From Luidia sarsii (taxonomy: Eukaryota > Echinodermata > Asteroidea > Paxillosida > Luidiidae), in assembly GCA_949987565.1 (NCBI GenBank), contig OX465113.1, positions 4,736,547 to 4,800,546 of the forward strand: 64,000 bases of DNA, in the 5' to 3' direction. Under the pieces are notes generated by a model. It saw only the letters and a list, made by a program, of their open reading frames with translations. It ran no database searches and had not been told where the DNA came from. A program made the position numbers and the translations under genes. Below are positions 41,544 to 53,545 of this stretch, one piece after another (position 1 is the first letter of the stretch; each line of letters begins with the position of its first letter).

Positions 41544-44500
41544 CTACAATTCATCTTTCCCCGTTGTTTCTGCCTCTTCGTCATCATCTTCTGGCAGAGC
41601 ATCCCCGAGGCCATCTCCCTCCTCGTACTCTTCCAAGTCATCGGGGTTCAAGCCAAATTCATCATCTTCCTCCTCCTCATCCTCCTCCTCGCCCTCCTCC
41701 TCTTTCCTCATCTTCTCCTCCTCCTCACGCTTCTTCCTCTCCTCCTCATCCTGCTTGTCCTTCATCTTCTTCTCTCCCTCCTTCGAGAAAACAAGAAACC
41801 GAAACAAACAAAAAAGTGGTAAGAATTCTGGTACATTAAAGCCAGAGGTCTCGGGTTCAAGTCCCCGAGGATTGTAGTAATTGACACAAGTTCTCTTTTC
41901 TGGCGATCAGAAAGTGGCAACAGTCATCAGTGTAACTCAGCCCCGAAAGATGGTTTGAATATAACAGCCATTTCATCAGGTCACCAAACTGTCCATTATT
42001 TTTCCTCCCATTCCAAACTCAAAAGTCTAATCATGATGGAACCTAGTCAGACATGGATACCAACCTTGGTGACCTTCCAGATTTCCTTGGCTTGATTCTC
42101 GGCCTCAGCTACATCATCCCCAATGAGGAAGTTGTCAAAGATGGTGCCCGATTTTACCTAGGAAAGGAGAGAGGAAGGAGAAGGGAAAACAGACTGATTA
42201 TCAACCATGAGTTGCTGGCTCAGCTATAATTTCTGAAGGGTACCCTCTTGCAGAGGTCAAAGTCTTGCTGCTCATTGGTGGATCCTGCACATTTCTCATT
42301 TATTTGGTCAATTTCTTTTCTCTCTCTCTCTCTCTGAGATGGCAGCATGCTACATGTCAATGCACAAGGCCTGAGGGCCTTCTCCAAAGCCCCAGCTTAG
42401 GCTCAGACTTGGGTTCTGTCTCCATGTCTTTTCATCTTCTGTAGGACAGAGATGTAGCCTAAGCAAGGTTTTGGCAAGAGGTCTAGGAGTCTGCTAGCCC
42501 AAGCACTGCTTGGGTTGAGTTCCGGAGCACATCAGAATGCGAATAAGTGAGTCATATCACGGGATTCATAATCCGGTAAAAAATTCATCATGTGTGCTCG
42601 GCACTGCAACTTGCAAGCAGGGCAAAGATTTCCGTCTTTGCCTAACTATCCTCAGAGGCAGGCTAACATGGAGTCCAAGACGGAGGATTATAAGCTGAGA
42701 AGCTTTTGATTTTGAGAGCTAGTCAGGTCCTAAGCAGACTTGAGGCTAATCACCTTCAATTCAAAGAGAGTTGACACACCAACATGATGTGCAGCTATCA
42801 CTGTATGCTAAACGCTTTGCCTGATTACCTAATTGAAAGAAAAAAACAGGCAGGCAATCGGGCAAAGCACTGAGAACAAAGTAATAACTACATGTCGGGT
42901 CAAGCAAACCCTAATTGAAATGCACTCTCTGAACCACCGTGGTTAATCAGTCTTCAGCTACCCACCTGCCATAGGTCGAGTCCTATAACACCAAAGTCCT
43001 TGTAGCTGTAGAGAGAATCGTCAGCCTCGTACTCTGGGTTGTCGATTTCAGGGTGAATCCACTTTCCTTTGTAGTCTGGGTTGTCCATCTGCTTGGGTTT
43101 CCACTCGCCCTAAATAGAGATCAAAGAACAATAAGGGATCAAATAAATAAAAGAAATAGCAGATCATTCCATAATCTAACTACTGTACTATCCCCTTTGC
43201 CTGTCATCCATGTGCCAGTTACTATCCCCATCCTATTTGTTTGACCCTGCCATTCTGCCTTTGAAAAAGGTCCTGACTGGTGCCCCCATCCCCTGCAAGA
43301 TAGTTGACTATTTGAGAAGGCTGCTAACTAAGGGCTCGATAGTTCAGGTGGTAGAATACTTGTACGTTAAGTTAGTAGGATTACAGTCAGCAACTCTTGG
43401 AGGGGTGTCTAAATAAGGCGGGGTGTCTAAATAAGGCAGGGTGTTGGCAACTGCCAAGAATTACTAGTGAATATTTGAAAAATCACAACTCCTAAAGCTT
43501 GACCGTTCTTGGTCCGGTGATCAGAAAATGGCCAATCATCACAGGCAACTCAGCCCCGAAAGATGGTTGAATTTATTAAGCCATTTCATCATGTCACTAC
43601 ATCCATGGCCATAATGGGCATACACACATACTTCCATTTACACTATCAGTGCTGATGTGGAGAATTTTAAATTCTGATTCTATGAACAGACTAAGGGATT
43701 TTTTTAATGAGGGTCTGTCCTACACATTTGCACATTATGTCCAAGTAGGGCAAATCCTCATTGAATATATTGCGTACTTATACGATTGTAAACATTATGG
43801 ACGAACAGGTTAATAGAGGTTTCTTTGTTCTTTTGGAAGACAGACCTGGAAGTCTGGGTTGTTGATCATCGGTGGCTCCCACTCTCCATCCATCTCATCA
43901 TCCCAATCTTCAGGCTTCTCTGCATCTGGGTCTGCGACGAACTCGGGCTTGTCGTAATCCTGTAGTCCAATAAACCCAAAGGCCAGGCCCCCAAAAAGAA
44001 AATGCACATTAAAGCAACTGCAGATTGGTACGTACAAAATGATCCCTCAGTTATGCCTTATGTCTAGAGCACTGTATTGTGTGCACGTAGAGTGCACGGG
44101 GAACATCAAGCTCGTATGTAAAGAATACAGTGGAACATCGCTATAACGAACATCCCGGGATCCATGAAAACTACTTGGTATATATTTTGTACAACAAAAT
44201 CAGGAGCCTAAGGGCACTTTCGTTATAGCTGAATGTTCGGTATATCGGCGTTTGTTATGGCGAAGCTACACTGTATAACAAACTCATTGGAAATATCAGT
44301 TGTCACGTCAGACTCTTTCCTTATAATGAGCCACTCACAGTAGCTCAAGCAAAGTGAACTTTCGGCCGGCAAGCTACTGGCAGCTTGTTGTAAACCTTTT
44401 GCATATAAATTACACTTCAATCTTCACAGAAGACCCATCTTCCTTATAACTAGCAGCTGCTGAGATATTCCCATTGACTCAAGTATCAATTCAGCCACAG

Positions 44501-47500
44501 CTGACTTAATCTCGGACAGGGGTTTATTTTGAGGCTTTGGCAAGGAGGAGGGACTCACATTAGGCTTGGTATCCTCTGGGTCGTCAATCTTCTCCCTCTC
44601 ATCCCAGTCCTCTGGCTTCTTGGCTTCAGGGTCCTTGATCTTCTTGGTTGGGAGGAAGTCCCAGTCGTCCTCCAGGTTTCCCTTCTGTGCCTCCTTGTTG
44701 TCAATGCGCACCTCGTACGTGTTGTCGGGCCGGACGATGAGTGTGTACAGATGGGTGAATTCATCGTCCTGTAATGTCATTAACGTAAAAAATCACACTA
44801 AAATGGACTGAACTGATCCCACCTCAATGAAGTCCTTCCATAGAATATTTATCTCTTGTGCCTCTGCATGCTTTTGTGGATAAGATTTGAGCTGGAGCGT
44901 GTCTTTGAAAAACGTAGCTCCACAAGAGATGATATACATGGTGTCAACATAAACCTCTCACTCTGGCTTAATCAGCTCTATTAAAAAAAGTAAGATGTGA
45001 AAGTCTGCATGGTGGATGTAATAAGGAAGGCTTGTGGATGCACCATGTAGTTGGTCTTTTGACGAAGAGACTGGTTCTGAGAAGAGCTGGTGAGTGGACA
45101 CTCAATGTTCCAGCCAGGATGCTCTGGCCGTCCTCGGACAGGAGTGAGGTGGACTCAAAGAGGAGAGGAGCTGGTTCAGGAGGTGAAGTGAAGCATGGCC
45201 TGGGAGTTCTGGTGATGCAAAGCATCCAACGTCCTTCCCCAGGCATCCAAGGGCATGCTTCACCACACCAAGTTCGCGTCCAATACCAGCTCTCCCACAG
45301 GAGTCTGGCACACGAGTCGGACAGCACTCCCTGCCAAGGATGGCCCCAGCAGCTAGCTCTAAGTTAGCCCTCAGCCGTCCCTCCCTCCCAGAGTGGTCAT
45401 CGTACCTTACACCTGATGTCCTTCTTAATCAAGAGGTTCTTGCCCTTGTAGCTGAAGATGACGTGGACTTTCTTGGTTCCTGGTCCGCAGATGTCAGGGC
45501 CTGGCGCAAAACAAATGGGAAAGAGTAGAGGTGTTCTTAAAACCTCTTTTTCTTATGCATTCCTATTTCCTTAGAGAATTGTTCATTAGCAAGTGATTGT
45601 AAACACCAGAAATTAAAGAGATGGGAGCAGGGATCTCCAAAGCTGCTTCTTCTGTCTGGCTGAAGTTCAAAATGCAAAAGCTCCAAATATTAGAGCGTCT
45701 GACGTTTTTATCCTTGCAGGACCTTACACATTCTGCCTTTGAGAAAGGTCCTGCCTGGATCATAACAAGGCTTTCTGAATTTTTGAGGAATGCAATACTT
45801 GTCTGTGAGACTCAGTTAGGCGAGAAGACTGTTACAAGTCTACACACAGGCAGTCCCACAGGCGGTCTAAGGTTCATTGGTCCGGAATAAAGGAAAGCTT
45901 AAAGGCAGTTCTGGTCGCAGAGGGAAAATTGAATGTGTGGTGGCCACCTACACGCCCCTACACAGTGCAATGCAACAGAATACAGGGGTTAGACAAATAC
46001 TAGGGTCTAATCAATTTTTTGGGGGACTGTCCTCTCATGGCCACCTTACTCACCAAACATGATGTTGTATGGAGACTCCCCGTGCATATCCGTCTGGTCC
46101 AGGTCGCTGGGGAAGATCTTGACGTAGCCTCCACCGCAGTCGATCTTCTGCTCGTGCTTGACGGTGAACTGGACTACCAGATCCTTGCCGTCATTGCTGA
46201 AGGAATCAAACTTGCTGGAGGCGGCGTAGAACTTGGCATCCTGACTGGTCTGAAGACCTGCCAATGGGAAAAAAAATTACACACCAGCAAATGAGAAGTT
46301 AAGCAATGATGCCAAACAAAACAATTGGATGGTAGTCGCCAAGTTGAACTTGAGGGTAGGGTTGAAATACCCACTACACCATGGACCAAGTCTGCTTATT
46401 TCGGCATCTGTCTACACTCTACAGTCATGCAGTTTAATTTTCACATAATAAAACTTCAGCTTCAAGAATTACTAGTTTTAGTAAATCTTTGAAAAATTGC
46501 AGCTTCTAAAGATTGACCGTTCTTGGTCCGGTGATCAGAAAATGGCCAATCATCACAGGCAACTCAGCCCCGAAAGATGGTTGAATTGATTAAGCCATTT
46601 CATCATGTCACTACATTCATGGGGCCAGAATGGACATACACACATACTTCCATAACACTAACAGTGCTGATGTGGATTATTGTAGATTATGTTTCTATAT
46701 ACAGACTAAGGGATTTGTTTTTTTTACTAAGGAACAGGATAGTGGTTGTTTCTTGGACCTAAAGCCACGAGGCCCTTTCCTCTTTAAGGCCCTGAATATT
46801 TCCCCATAATTTCAAATGGATAAACTACCCAGTCAATGGAATCAAACAGGAATTGTTTTGAATTAGAAGCAATTGGATTGTTCTGGGTGCTTCATGCAAA
46901 GAACTTAACCAGTGTTTAATAGACGACCATCTCAGGTCATTCAAACATGATTTCTGAGAGGAAAAACGAAATTGATGACATTGGGGAAGAGTTGTCTACA
47001 GGCGTTACGTACCCTGGTCTTTCTCTTCGTCACCGTAAAATTTGCCAGCAGACAACTTGAATTTGCCAAGGTCATCCTTGTGTTCGGAGTTCACCCATCT
47101 GTCTGCCCAGTCACCTGTTCAGCAAAAAAACGAAGAATTCAAAGAAATATTTACATTAATTATCAATGCCTACTCTCATTTGTCACACACTGATCTGGCC
47201 TGAACTAGTATCAAGACCAGGATTGTAAAAAAAATAGCAACGAAAATTGAAATCCGTTTGTTTAAAATATCAATGACAAAAACGTACAGGGTAAGTGCAG
47301 GTATTTTCGACCGGGAGGGGAAACCAGAATTCGACCAGCTGTCTGCTGTGTACAAAAACTACACAGCTAGTCAAATTTTTGGCTTTTCTTAAACGGTCGA
47401 AAACCCCTTGTTTAACGCAACATCCGGGAAAGCATAGCCACTATCCTTGGACCCTACAGTCACCGTCCCTCAAAATTTCAAAATTCGATATAAAAAGGGT

Positions 47501-48161
47501 GACTTGTCGGGTCCAAGTTACTCGGACTAGGTTTTACCCTACCCCATGTACGCCATTTTGATCCTAGCAGGACCTTTCTCATTTCAAAGACAGCCCCACA
47601 TTTTTCCAGGTAGAGATGGATCACTACGGTTTGGATGGGTCCTATGCAGGTGTTTCATAATTGGGAAGGCCAAAATAATTTGGCAATTTCTTCGTTAACC
47701 CACTGACGGAGAAAATGGCCAGATGATCGAGGCCAATTTTAAGCTAACGCTTGTCAAAAGTCGAGGAAGTTCTGGAGCTCGGGAAAATCCGAAGACTAAC
47801 TTAGACTTAGAGTTAGAAACCATGAAGAATTCTGGGCGGGGTATCACGCCAAGTTCATGTTCTTGGTTAAGCTTATTACGGTGATGCTCGATTTTTTTAA
47901 TAAGGGGTCTTCTTAATGTTTCCCTTCGTGCATAATTAACTTAACTAAGACTAATTAAACTAAAAAAACTAAAAAATACAGGCACGCAAAATACACATGA
48001 GAATACATCCGTCTTTATCGAATAAGTTCGAGCTGTAGATCGGAACTAAGAGAAAAATGATCAAAATGGATGGAAAACTCACCGTCGAATTGCTCCTGAA
48101 AGTAGACGGCGGCACTGGAGAGTGCCAGGAGGGAACTGAGAAAGCAGAGGAAAAGCTTCAT
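41544..48161 (-). CDS. CALR: Calreticulin, ER lectin chaperone
   Basis: Nine exons join in phase (high to low): 48161-48083, 47114-47013, 46257-46054, 45500-45406, 44768-44559, 43959-43846, 43109-42966, 42157-42065, 41780-41544, giving 425 aa (human 417). Calreticulin is the soluble Ca2+-binding lectin of the ER that folds monoglucosylated glycoproteins with ERp57. Visible: signal peptide [18 protein letters not shown]-domain with [56 protein letters not shown] (the two Cys of the conserved disulphide) and [20 protein letters not shown]-domain with [24 protein letters not shown] and [13 protein letters not shown], then GEWEPP, GEWKPK and GKWIHP repeats; an acidic C-domain; final KDEL. The start is the Met heading the signal peptide; an in-frame upstream Met at 48203 is rejected. 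An ER-stress element lies about 215 bp upstream. Confidence 0.97.
43320..43660 (+). mobile_element. SINE-like repeat with tRNA-like head, CALR intron 6
   Basis: Head GGGCTCGATAGTTCAGGTGG, then a degenerate B region, then a conserved tail: TTGACCGTTCTTGGTCCGG, TGATCAGAAAATGGCCAATC, ATCACAGGCAACTCAGCCCC, GAAAGATGGTTGAA, CCATTTCATCATGTCACTAC. The tail recurs at 46490-46690 (intron 2) and, diverged, at 41835-42000 (intron 8), so three calreticulin introns carry it. Confidence 0.65.
44128..44273. mobile_element. pogo/Tc1-mariner-like MITE
   Basis: 146 bp, ends CAGTGGAACATCG and CGAAGCTACACTG, TA on both sides, with internal TATAACGAACATCCCGGGAT. Calreticulin intron 5. Confidence 0.75.
46440..46720 (+). 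mobile_element. SINE-like repeat, CALR intron 2, headless copy
   Basis: Shares at high identity the tail described at 43320-43660 (from TTGACCGTTCTTGGTCCGG to about ACAGTGCTGATGTGGA) and the flank CAGACTAAGGGATTT. The tRNA-like head is absent. Confidence 0.7.
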
Positions 48162-48308
48162 GGTGTTTCCCTTCTTGTCGGCGCCCACAATTCGAGAATT
48201 CACCTCCGCTACCCGGCCTGACGAGCGTGTGGAATGAATGCTGTCGAGGAGTGGGGAAGGCTAAGTTTGTGTACGTACACGTACACGTACTGCATGTGCA
48301 GACGATCT

Positions 48309-48315
48309 CCACGTG
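48309..48315. promoter_or_regulatory. CCACGTG, possible UPR/E-box site
   Basis: CCACGTG lies about 150 bp upstream of the calreticulin ATG. Its minus-strand reading TTCACGTGG resembles XBP1/ATF6-type sites (TGACGTGG). A plain E-box is equally possible. Confidence 0.35.
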
Positions 48316-48328
48316 AACCTGCCGGCCA

Positions 48329-48347
48329 GATGGCTCCCTCTGATTGG
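48329..48347 (-). promoter_or_regulatory. Imperfect ER-stress element
   Basis: On the calreticulin sense strand this reads CCAAT, nine bases, CCATC. It matches the ERSE layout CCAAT-N9-CCACG at the NF-Y half but misses two bases at the ATF6 half. Confidence 0.35.
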
Positions 48348-48376
48348 CCGACGGGCCCAGCGGCCGGCCGCCCCGG

Positions 48377-48395
48377 CCAATCAGCGCAGACCACG
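48377..48395 (+). promoter_or_regulatory. ER-stress response element (ERSE), exact consensus
   Basis: CCAAT, nine bases (CAGCGCAGA), CCACG: an exact CCAAT-N9-CCACG, about 215 bp upstream of the calreticulin ATG in a GC-rich stretch. ERSEs bind NF-Y and ATF6/XBP1, act in either orientation, and are known from vertebrate ER chaperone promoters, calreticulin among them. This predicts induction by unfolded-protein stress. Confidence 0.75.
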
Positions 48396-48855
48396 CGGGT
48401 CTTTAACTGGCCCTGGTATGCCCTGGAGATGTAGCGCCCTCTTGTGGTGTACTATAACCGCGCGCTTGTATAGATAGTGCCCATGCACGATCGCACCATT
48501 GCATTGAGATTAATTATTCATTAGTGTAAACACGACTATCAGACACCCACAATAAAAGCCAGATCATCAGACTGCTTGGAAGCGTACTCGCTCATTTTAC
48601 AAGGCAGTCGTAAAATATAATTAATGACCAAAACATTCTGCCTTTGAGAAAGGACCCGGCTATATACCCCCTGCTAGAATCGAAACCTTAGAATCCCATG
48701 TACTGGCCTACATGTAGGCCTACTTTTAATAATAAATCATTGCATATCTTTTGGATCTTTCAAAATTTAGCAGAACCTTTCTCAAATTTAATAATTATAA
48801 TTTATTATTTTGGGGTGTTTTTTTAATGATAATTATTATCATGGCCTATGGCTTT

Positions 48856-48985
48856 CAATGCGGAATGGTTAGTATATAATTTTTTTTTTATGGTGTTATT
48901 AGAATTTACAAAGTACACGGTTGTTGTTGAAGGAACCATGCACCGTGTACTTTCTGATAACACCATCCAAACCTTTCCGCATTCT
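48856..48985. repeat. Imperfect hairpin of about 130 bp
   Basis: TTCAATGCGGAATGGTTAG pairs with AACCTTTCCGCATT, and TGGTGTTATTAGAATTTACA/AAGTACACGGT pairs with ACCGTGTACTTTCTGATAAC/ACCA, around a loop of about 25 nt. Mismatches and bulges are spread along the stem. It could be a small foldback element or a hairpin RNA. Confidence 0.6.
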
Positions 48986-49654
48986 CCAACCTCCATGAAG
49001 GAACCAACATGTTTTAACGACATCTGGAAAGATCACGGGGACATTATTCGGTATATCGGTTTAGTTTGGTTCTCTCCCTTAGTTTCCGACACAACACATT
49101 AGAAGCGTGCCATAGCGGCATTCCGACGCTAGTAGTATTACTAGTACTAGTATGGCGGTATTTCCTGTCCAACTGCTTACAACGGGTAGCATCATAATAA
49201 TTATTACTACCTACATCAATAATTCATTGATGAATTTCATCACAGAGTACGTGATGAAAAAAAAAATTCCCGCAGTATACATACTGCATAGCTGGTTTTT
49301 CGATGGCCATATCTTGCTGCCTCAAATCGTGCTGGGTATACTCATAGCCCAACAGTTGACACGTGTCGGGGAGCCCAGCAAAATAATTATTCTGTTCAAT
49401 CAATCCATGCATTCGGCATTTTTATGTTCTTTGCCGGTGGGATGACGATGTTAAATGGTTATTCAGTTAATAGCAAAACAGTTCGTATATTATGTTAAAA
49501 CTTTCTACTTGAATAGCTAATGGACGGGAGTACGGGTATTATTAGGCACGAAATGTAGCCTATGCCCAATTCGTCACCGAGAAACAACAAAAGGTGGACG
49601 TCCGTGGACGTTGCCGCCATTTGAAGCAGACAATTCATCTAAAGACCGACGGAA

Positions 49655-49747
49655 ATGGATGACAAATTTTGTAGTTGGTGTTTTCAGGACACATTATTGA
49701 CAAATACACGGGTTTTCGTCAATAAGATCGACGGAGAGCTTCAATGG
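49655..49747 (+). CDS. Candidate small first exon, unknown
   Basis: ATG in good context (GGAAATGGATG) opens 31 codons starting MDDKFCSWCFQDTLLTN and ending KIDGELQW, followed by a GT donor (gtaaac). Without splicing the frame continues to a stop for 58 codons. The CxxC pair near the start is suggestive of a metal-binding N-terminus. A GCCGCCATTTG motif lies about 45 bp upstream. I found no partner exon and no family match. Confidence 0.25.
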
Positions 49748-50291
49748 GTAAACTACAGGGGAGATGGGGGAAATGGGTGGAAAATACACTCGATTAAGTA
49801 TATTGATTATTATGGAAAAGGATCATAAGAAATGAATAATTATTATGATGAATAATTGTTATTTATAATATAGCCTGATTATAAGGTATAAAGACATGGT
49901 GGAAATGCTGTGTGTTTTTGAGTGCTTTAAAAACATCAACATAAGGAACTTCGCTCAATGTGTGTATGAAGAATTATTCTGTTTATAAGTGCACAGCTAG
50001 GTGAAGATGGCACGATTTTCATTGTCAACGGTGATCGCAGCATAAACGAAGGCGTGGCGTTTCCATGGGGGGTATCCTCAAAGTCAGAATGACAAAAAAA
50101 CAGGGACAACAGGGACAAAGAGAAAAATACAGTATTCTGATACGGATGACAAAACATAGACACCAAAATAGAAGGTTCTAAAAAGGCAGAGGGAAGATCA
50201 AAGGAAAGGCAACCTTCGACAAGAATGGAAGTAAAAAGGATGGGGCAATTAAGGATTAATCAGAAAATAATTATTTCTCTATCAAACAAAT

Positions 50292-50500
50292 TGAGGGCCT
50301 GACGTTTCTCTCTCAGTAAAACCTTTCTCAAAGGCAGAGAAAGCGTCCAAGAAAGAAGCATTTCGCCTTTGAGAAAGTTCCTACTATCGTAACGACATGC
50401 CCACTAAATTTTGGACGTTTGCGCATTTTGGGGGGGTCATTTTTTTTGTTCACCAAGCAGTTGGCAGGAAATACCAGCTACAAATAATACCTTTCATTTC
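50292..50500. repeat. Foldback 'GATCCTAGCAGGACCTT' family copy
   Basis: GAGGGCCTGACGTTTCTCTC, CCTTTCTCAAAGGCAGAGAA, then TTTGAGAAAGTTCCTACTAT and GCCCACTAAATTTTGGACGT. The arms are diverged and the flank is typical of the family. Confidence 0.65.
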
Positions 50501-52429
50501 TTTCTTTTTAAAATAATTGTTCACTCACTATGTTCGGGAGCTGTGGTAAATCACAAAGGCCAAGTGTAGGCCTTCCAATAAACTTATATTAAACTTTTAA
50601 AATAATTATGAGACAAACTATTGTATTAATAACAAATATAAAATATTATTTCTATAATGCCAAAAGTAAAATCTTGAAGCCGGACAAAAAAGATGGATTC
50701 AAACTATTTTTATTTCATTAACAAAGTCTTCTGAAAATAGATTTATATTTGTTGGATATGAAAGTAACATTTTTTTAAAATTGTTTCATTTAAAGGTATA
50801 ATCTCTTAAAACACATTACATCATGCAGTGTATTGGCATTGGGGAAAAGTTCAATAAACAATTAATTGCATGTTAGCAGATAAAAAAAGGTTTCCTGTGC
50901 AATAGTGGTTACTCAGAAAATTTGAGTGTCACAATACTAGGACTACAAAATTAATACAGAAGTATACATAACATTACAAGCTGATTGGAAAAAAAATGGA
51001 AATCATTCAAAGAAAAAACAAGAACTTATTAGTCATATCAAAAAATAAGCACTGCATCTTTGACTATGGCTAAGGCTAAATGCATCCAACAGCATGGGTT
51101 GCCTGTATGGTTATCAAAGCCACGTTCATAGCCTTTACTATAATAGCCTTGTGCTTGTAATAGGTTTTGAATAGGTTTTTCTCCGTTCATGCTGGTAATT
51201 CATCTAAACACCATTCATTGCTTTGTTTTAAGACCCATAACATGCATCAGGATATTGAGTAATCACTGCATACAGTTCCATTAAATTTTAATCTCAGAGT
51301 GAAATGTAGTCAAATACAGTTGTTAAAGTTAGTAATAGTCCAAAAAGAAGAAAATCTTTCTTGACAGTCTTCACGCTTTGGCCAATATTTCGTTTTTAGA
51401 CCAGGGAGGACTTTTTGGCAACAACTTAAGGATGCTCGTCCATACTATGAAAAATTACCAACTCCCGAGATTCTGTCCCATTTTCACCTTATATCAAGTT
51501 TTACTTTGCTTACTCACTTGCTTGTTTGTCTGATTCTACTTGCTTGCTAACTTGCTTGCTTTTGCTTGTTTGGTTGTTTTGCTTGCTTGCTTGTTTGCTT
51601 ACTTGCTTGCTTGCTCTGTTTTGCTACCGTCTTGAAATTAAACTGAGTGGCATAATTAACAACCAAATTTTTGTGAAAACAGTTGCAATGGCTTTCTTAT
51701 TTCAAAAACCATGACTCATCCTTGGCAGCAAGTTTAGAATCCAAGGAAATGGCTCACGCACTCTGGTTTTCATATTAAAAAGGTTTATTCAAAAAATGGA
51801 TTATACCAGATGTGTGACTGTACAATTTTCATAGAAGACTGCATAGATAGTACATACCGTACTCTGTATTCCACTGCTTCAAGTGAGCAATTGTACGATA
51901 TCGCTGTCATGACCAATTCATGACTTCTTTAAAGAACAGTAAGAATTAGTCACTATCAAATAGATCTGTTTGCTTTTTGTTAGCAAACAAGCCCATCATA
52001 TAAAAATTTACCCAAATCAACTGGTATTTTATTGAGCAGAAATAAAGTTATTCGGAAATCAGCATTTGATGATTCAGAAATTGTTTTAGTTTTTTTGTTC
52101 AAAGACCTACAAACAAATAAACAAAGTGACCGACTGGCCAAACAAACAAACAATATGCTGCTAGGCTAAGCAACCTACCAACCAACCACCTGACCAACTT
52201 TACAGTTCAATACATTGATCAACAAACAAGCCCGGGCAATCAACCTACTAAATGACCAACTGACCATCCAATGTGACCATCAACCAAACCATCCTTCAAC
52301 CTATCAACAAAGTTGAACAAACCAAACAATTGAATCACAAAATTACCATCCCATAAACTCACCACCAACCAATCATCCAAATAAACCAACCAAAGGTGGT
52401 TGCCATCTAACCAACAAGCAACCAAAAGC

Positions 52430-52485
52430 TGACAGACAGACAGACAGACATACAGACAGACAGATAGACAGACAGACAAACATTT
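52430..52485. repeat. CAGA microsatellite
   Basis: Tandem CAGA tetranucleotides with two interruptions. Confidence 0.9.
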
Positions 52486-53225
52486 GCACACTAACGTACA
52501 TGCATGAAAGTTCCTAGTACTAAAATCCAGTAACACAATGCAACACTCAATAGAAATAATGGCTTCCTTTTTGGGATTATTAATTTTGAGACTCTCACAA
52601 AGTGTTTAGGATTAGACTAAGTTAATAACAGGAAGGAGGGTGTAAAAATGGAAATAATTTTTTTCAACTTCATATATACTGTTGACCAAAAAATAACAAC
52701 TCAAAATTGAATTATTCATAAAATATCATTTTAGGAGTATTAGTATTTATGAGGGAATAATAATCTAGCCATTTTCCATAAAAAAGTGAAAAATTCCAAA
52801 GTAAAATGATCATAATAATAGCAATGTAGTGAGAAGCAGATTATATAAGAATCTTAAAAAAAAGGACACATTTCCAAAGGTATAAAACGCAATATCAAAA
52901 TATGCTCGCGCGTTTAAAAGCCACCATAATGATGTTTTTACCAAAAAGAATTGAAAATTGGAAGACAATCGTGGATGAGTAAAATCAAGCCAGCTGGCAA
53001 CAATAATGGCAACATAAATTATTGTTTTGATTTTGCTGCAAAATTTCAGATACAAGTGAAAAGGAATTACATTACATGTACAAATTACTGTTGTTGCTTT
53101 TTTTGCTTGTCTTTTTTTTTTAATCAAAGGTTTTCAGCATAATGAAAAATGTTTCTCATGCTATAGCAGAAATTTCCATTCTTTACTTTTGTCACTTTGT
53201 TCCACAAGAGGGAACAAAATATGTG

Positions 53226-53545
53226 TAATATAGGAGAGTTTGCGGTGACACCGTGTATAAGTTCTGAAAAGAACCTAGTGATAACTCGACGTTCTGGCCA
53301 GTATGCTCTGGCCGTCATCAGGAGAACGGCTTGGACTCAGTGGTGGAGCAGTTTATAAGCCAGTGACAGTTATAAGCAGCTCCACCACTGAGTCCAAGGC
53401 ATTCTCCTGATGACGGCCAGAGCATACTGGGCCAGTTTCTGGCAGTAACGTCGAGTTATCACTCAGGTTCTTTTCAGAACCATACCTCTTCTAAAGTTAA
53501 AGTGACCTTATACATGGTGTCACTGCAAACCCTCCTACATTGTTT
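53226..53545. repeat. 320-bp foldback element
   Basis: Outer arms GGAGAGTTTGCGGTGACACC and its complement GGTGTCACTGCAAACCCTCC; inner arms include GTTCTGAAAAGAACC, TAACTCGACGTTCTGGCC, CAGTATGCTCTGGCCGTCAT and CTTGGACTCAGTGGTGGAGC, each present inverted. Its centre is at about 53360. It is the longest of the GTTTGCGGTGACACC family in this window; half-elements are at 44870-45120 and 58600-58720. Confidence 0.85.

Noticed and set aside
41412..41839. Two plus-strand ORFs of about 130 codons
   Set aside because: Shadows of the acidic last exon of calreticulin on the other strand.
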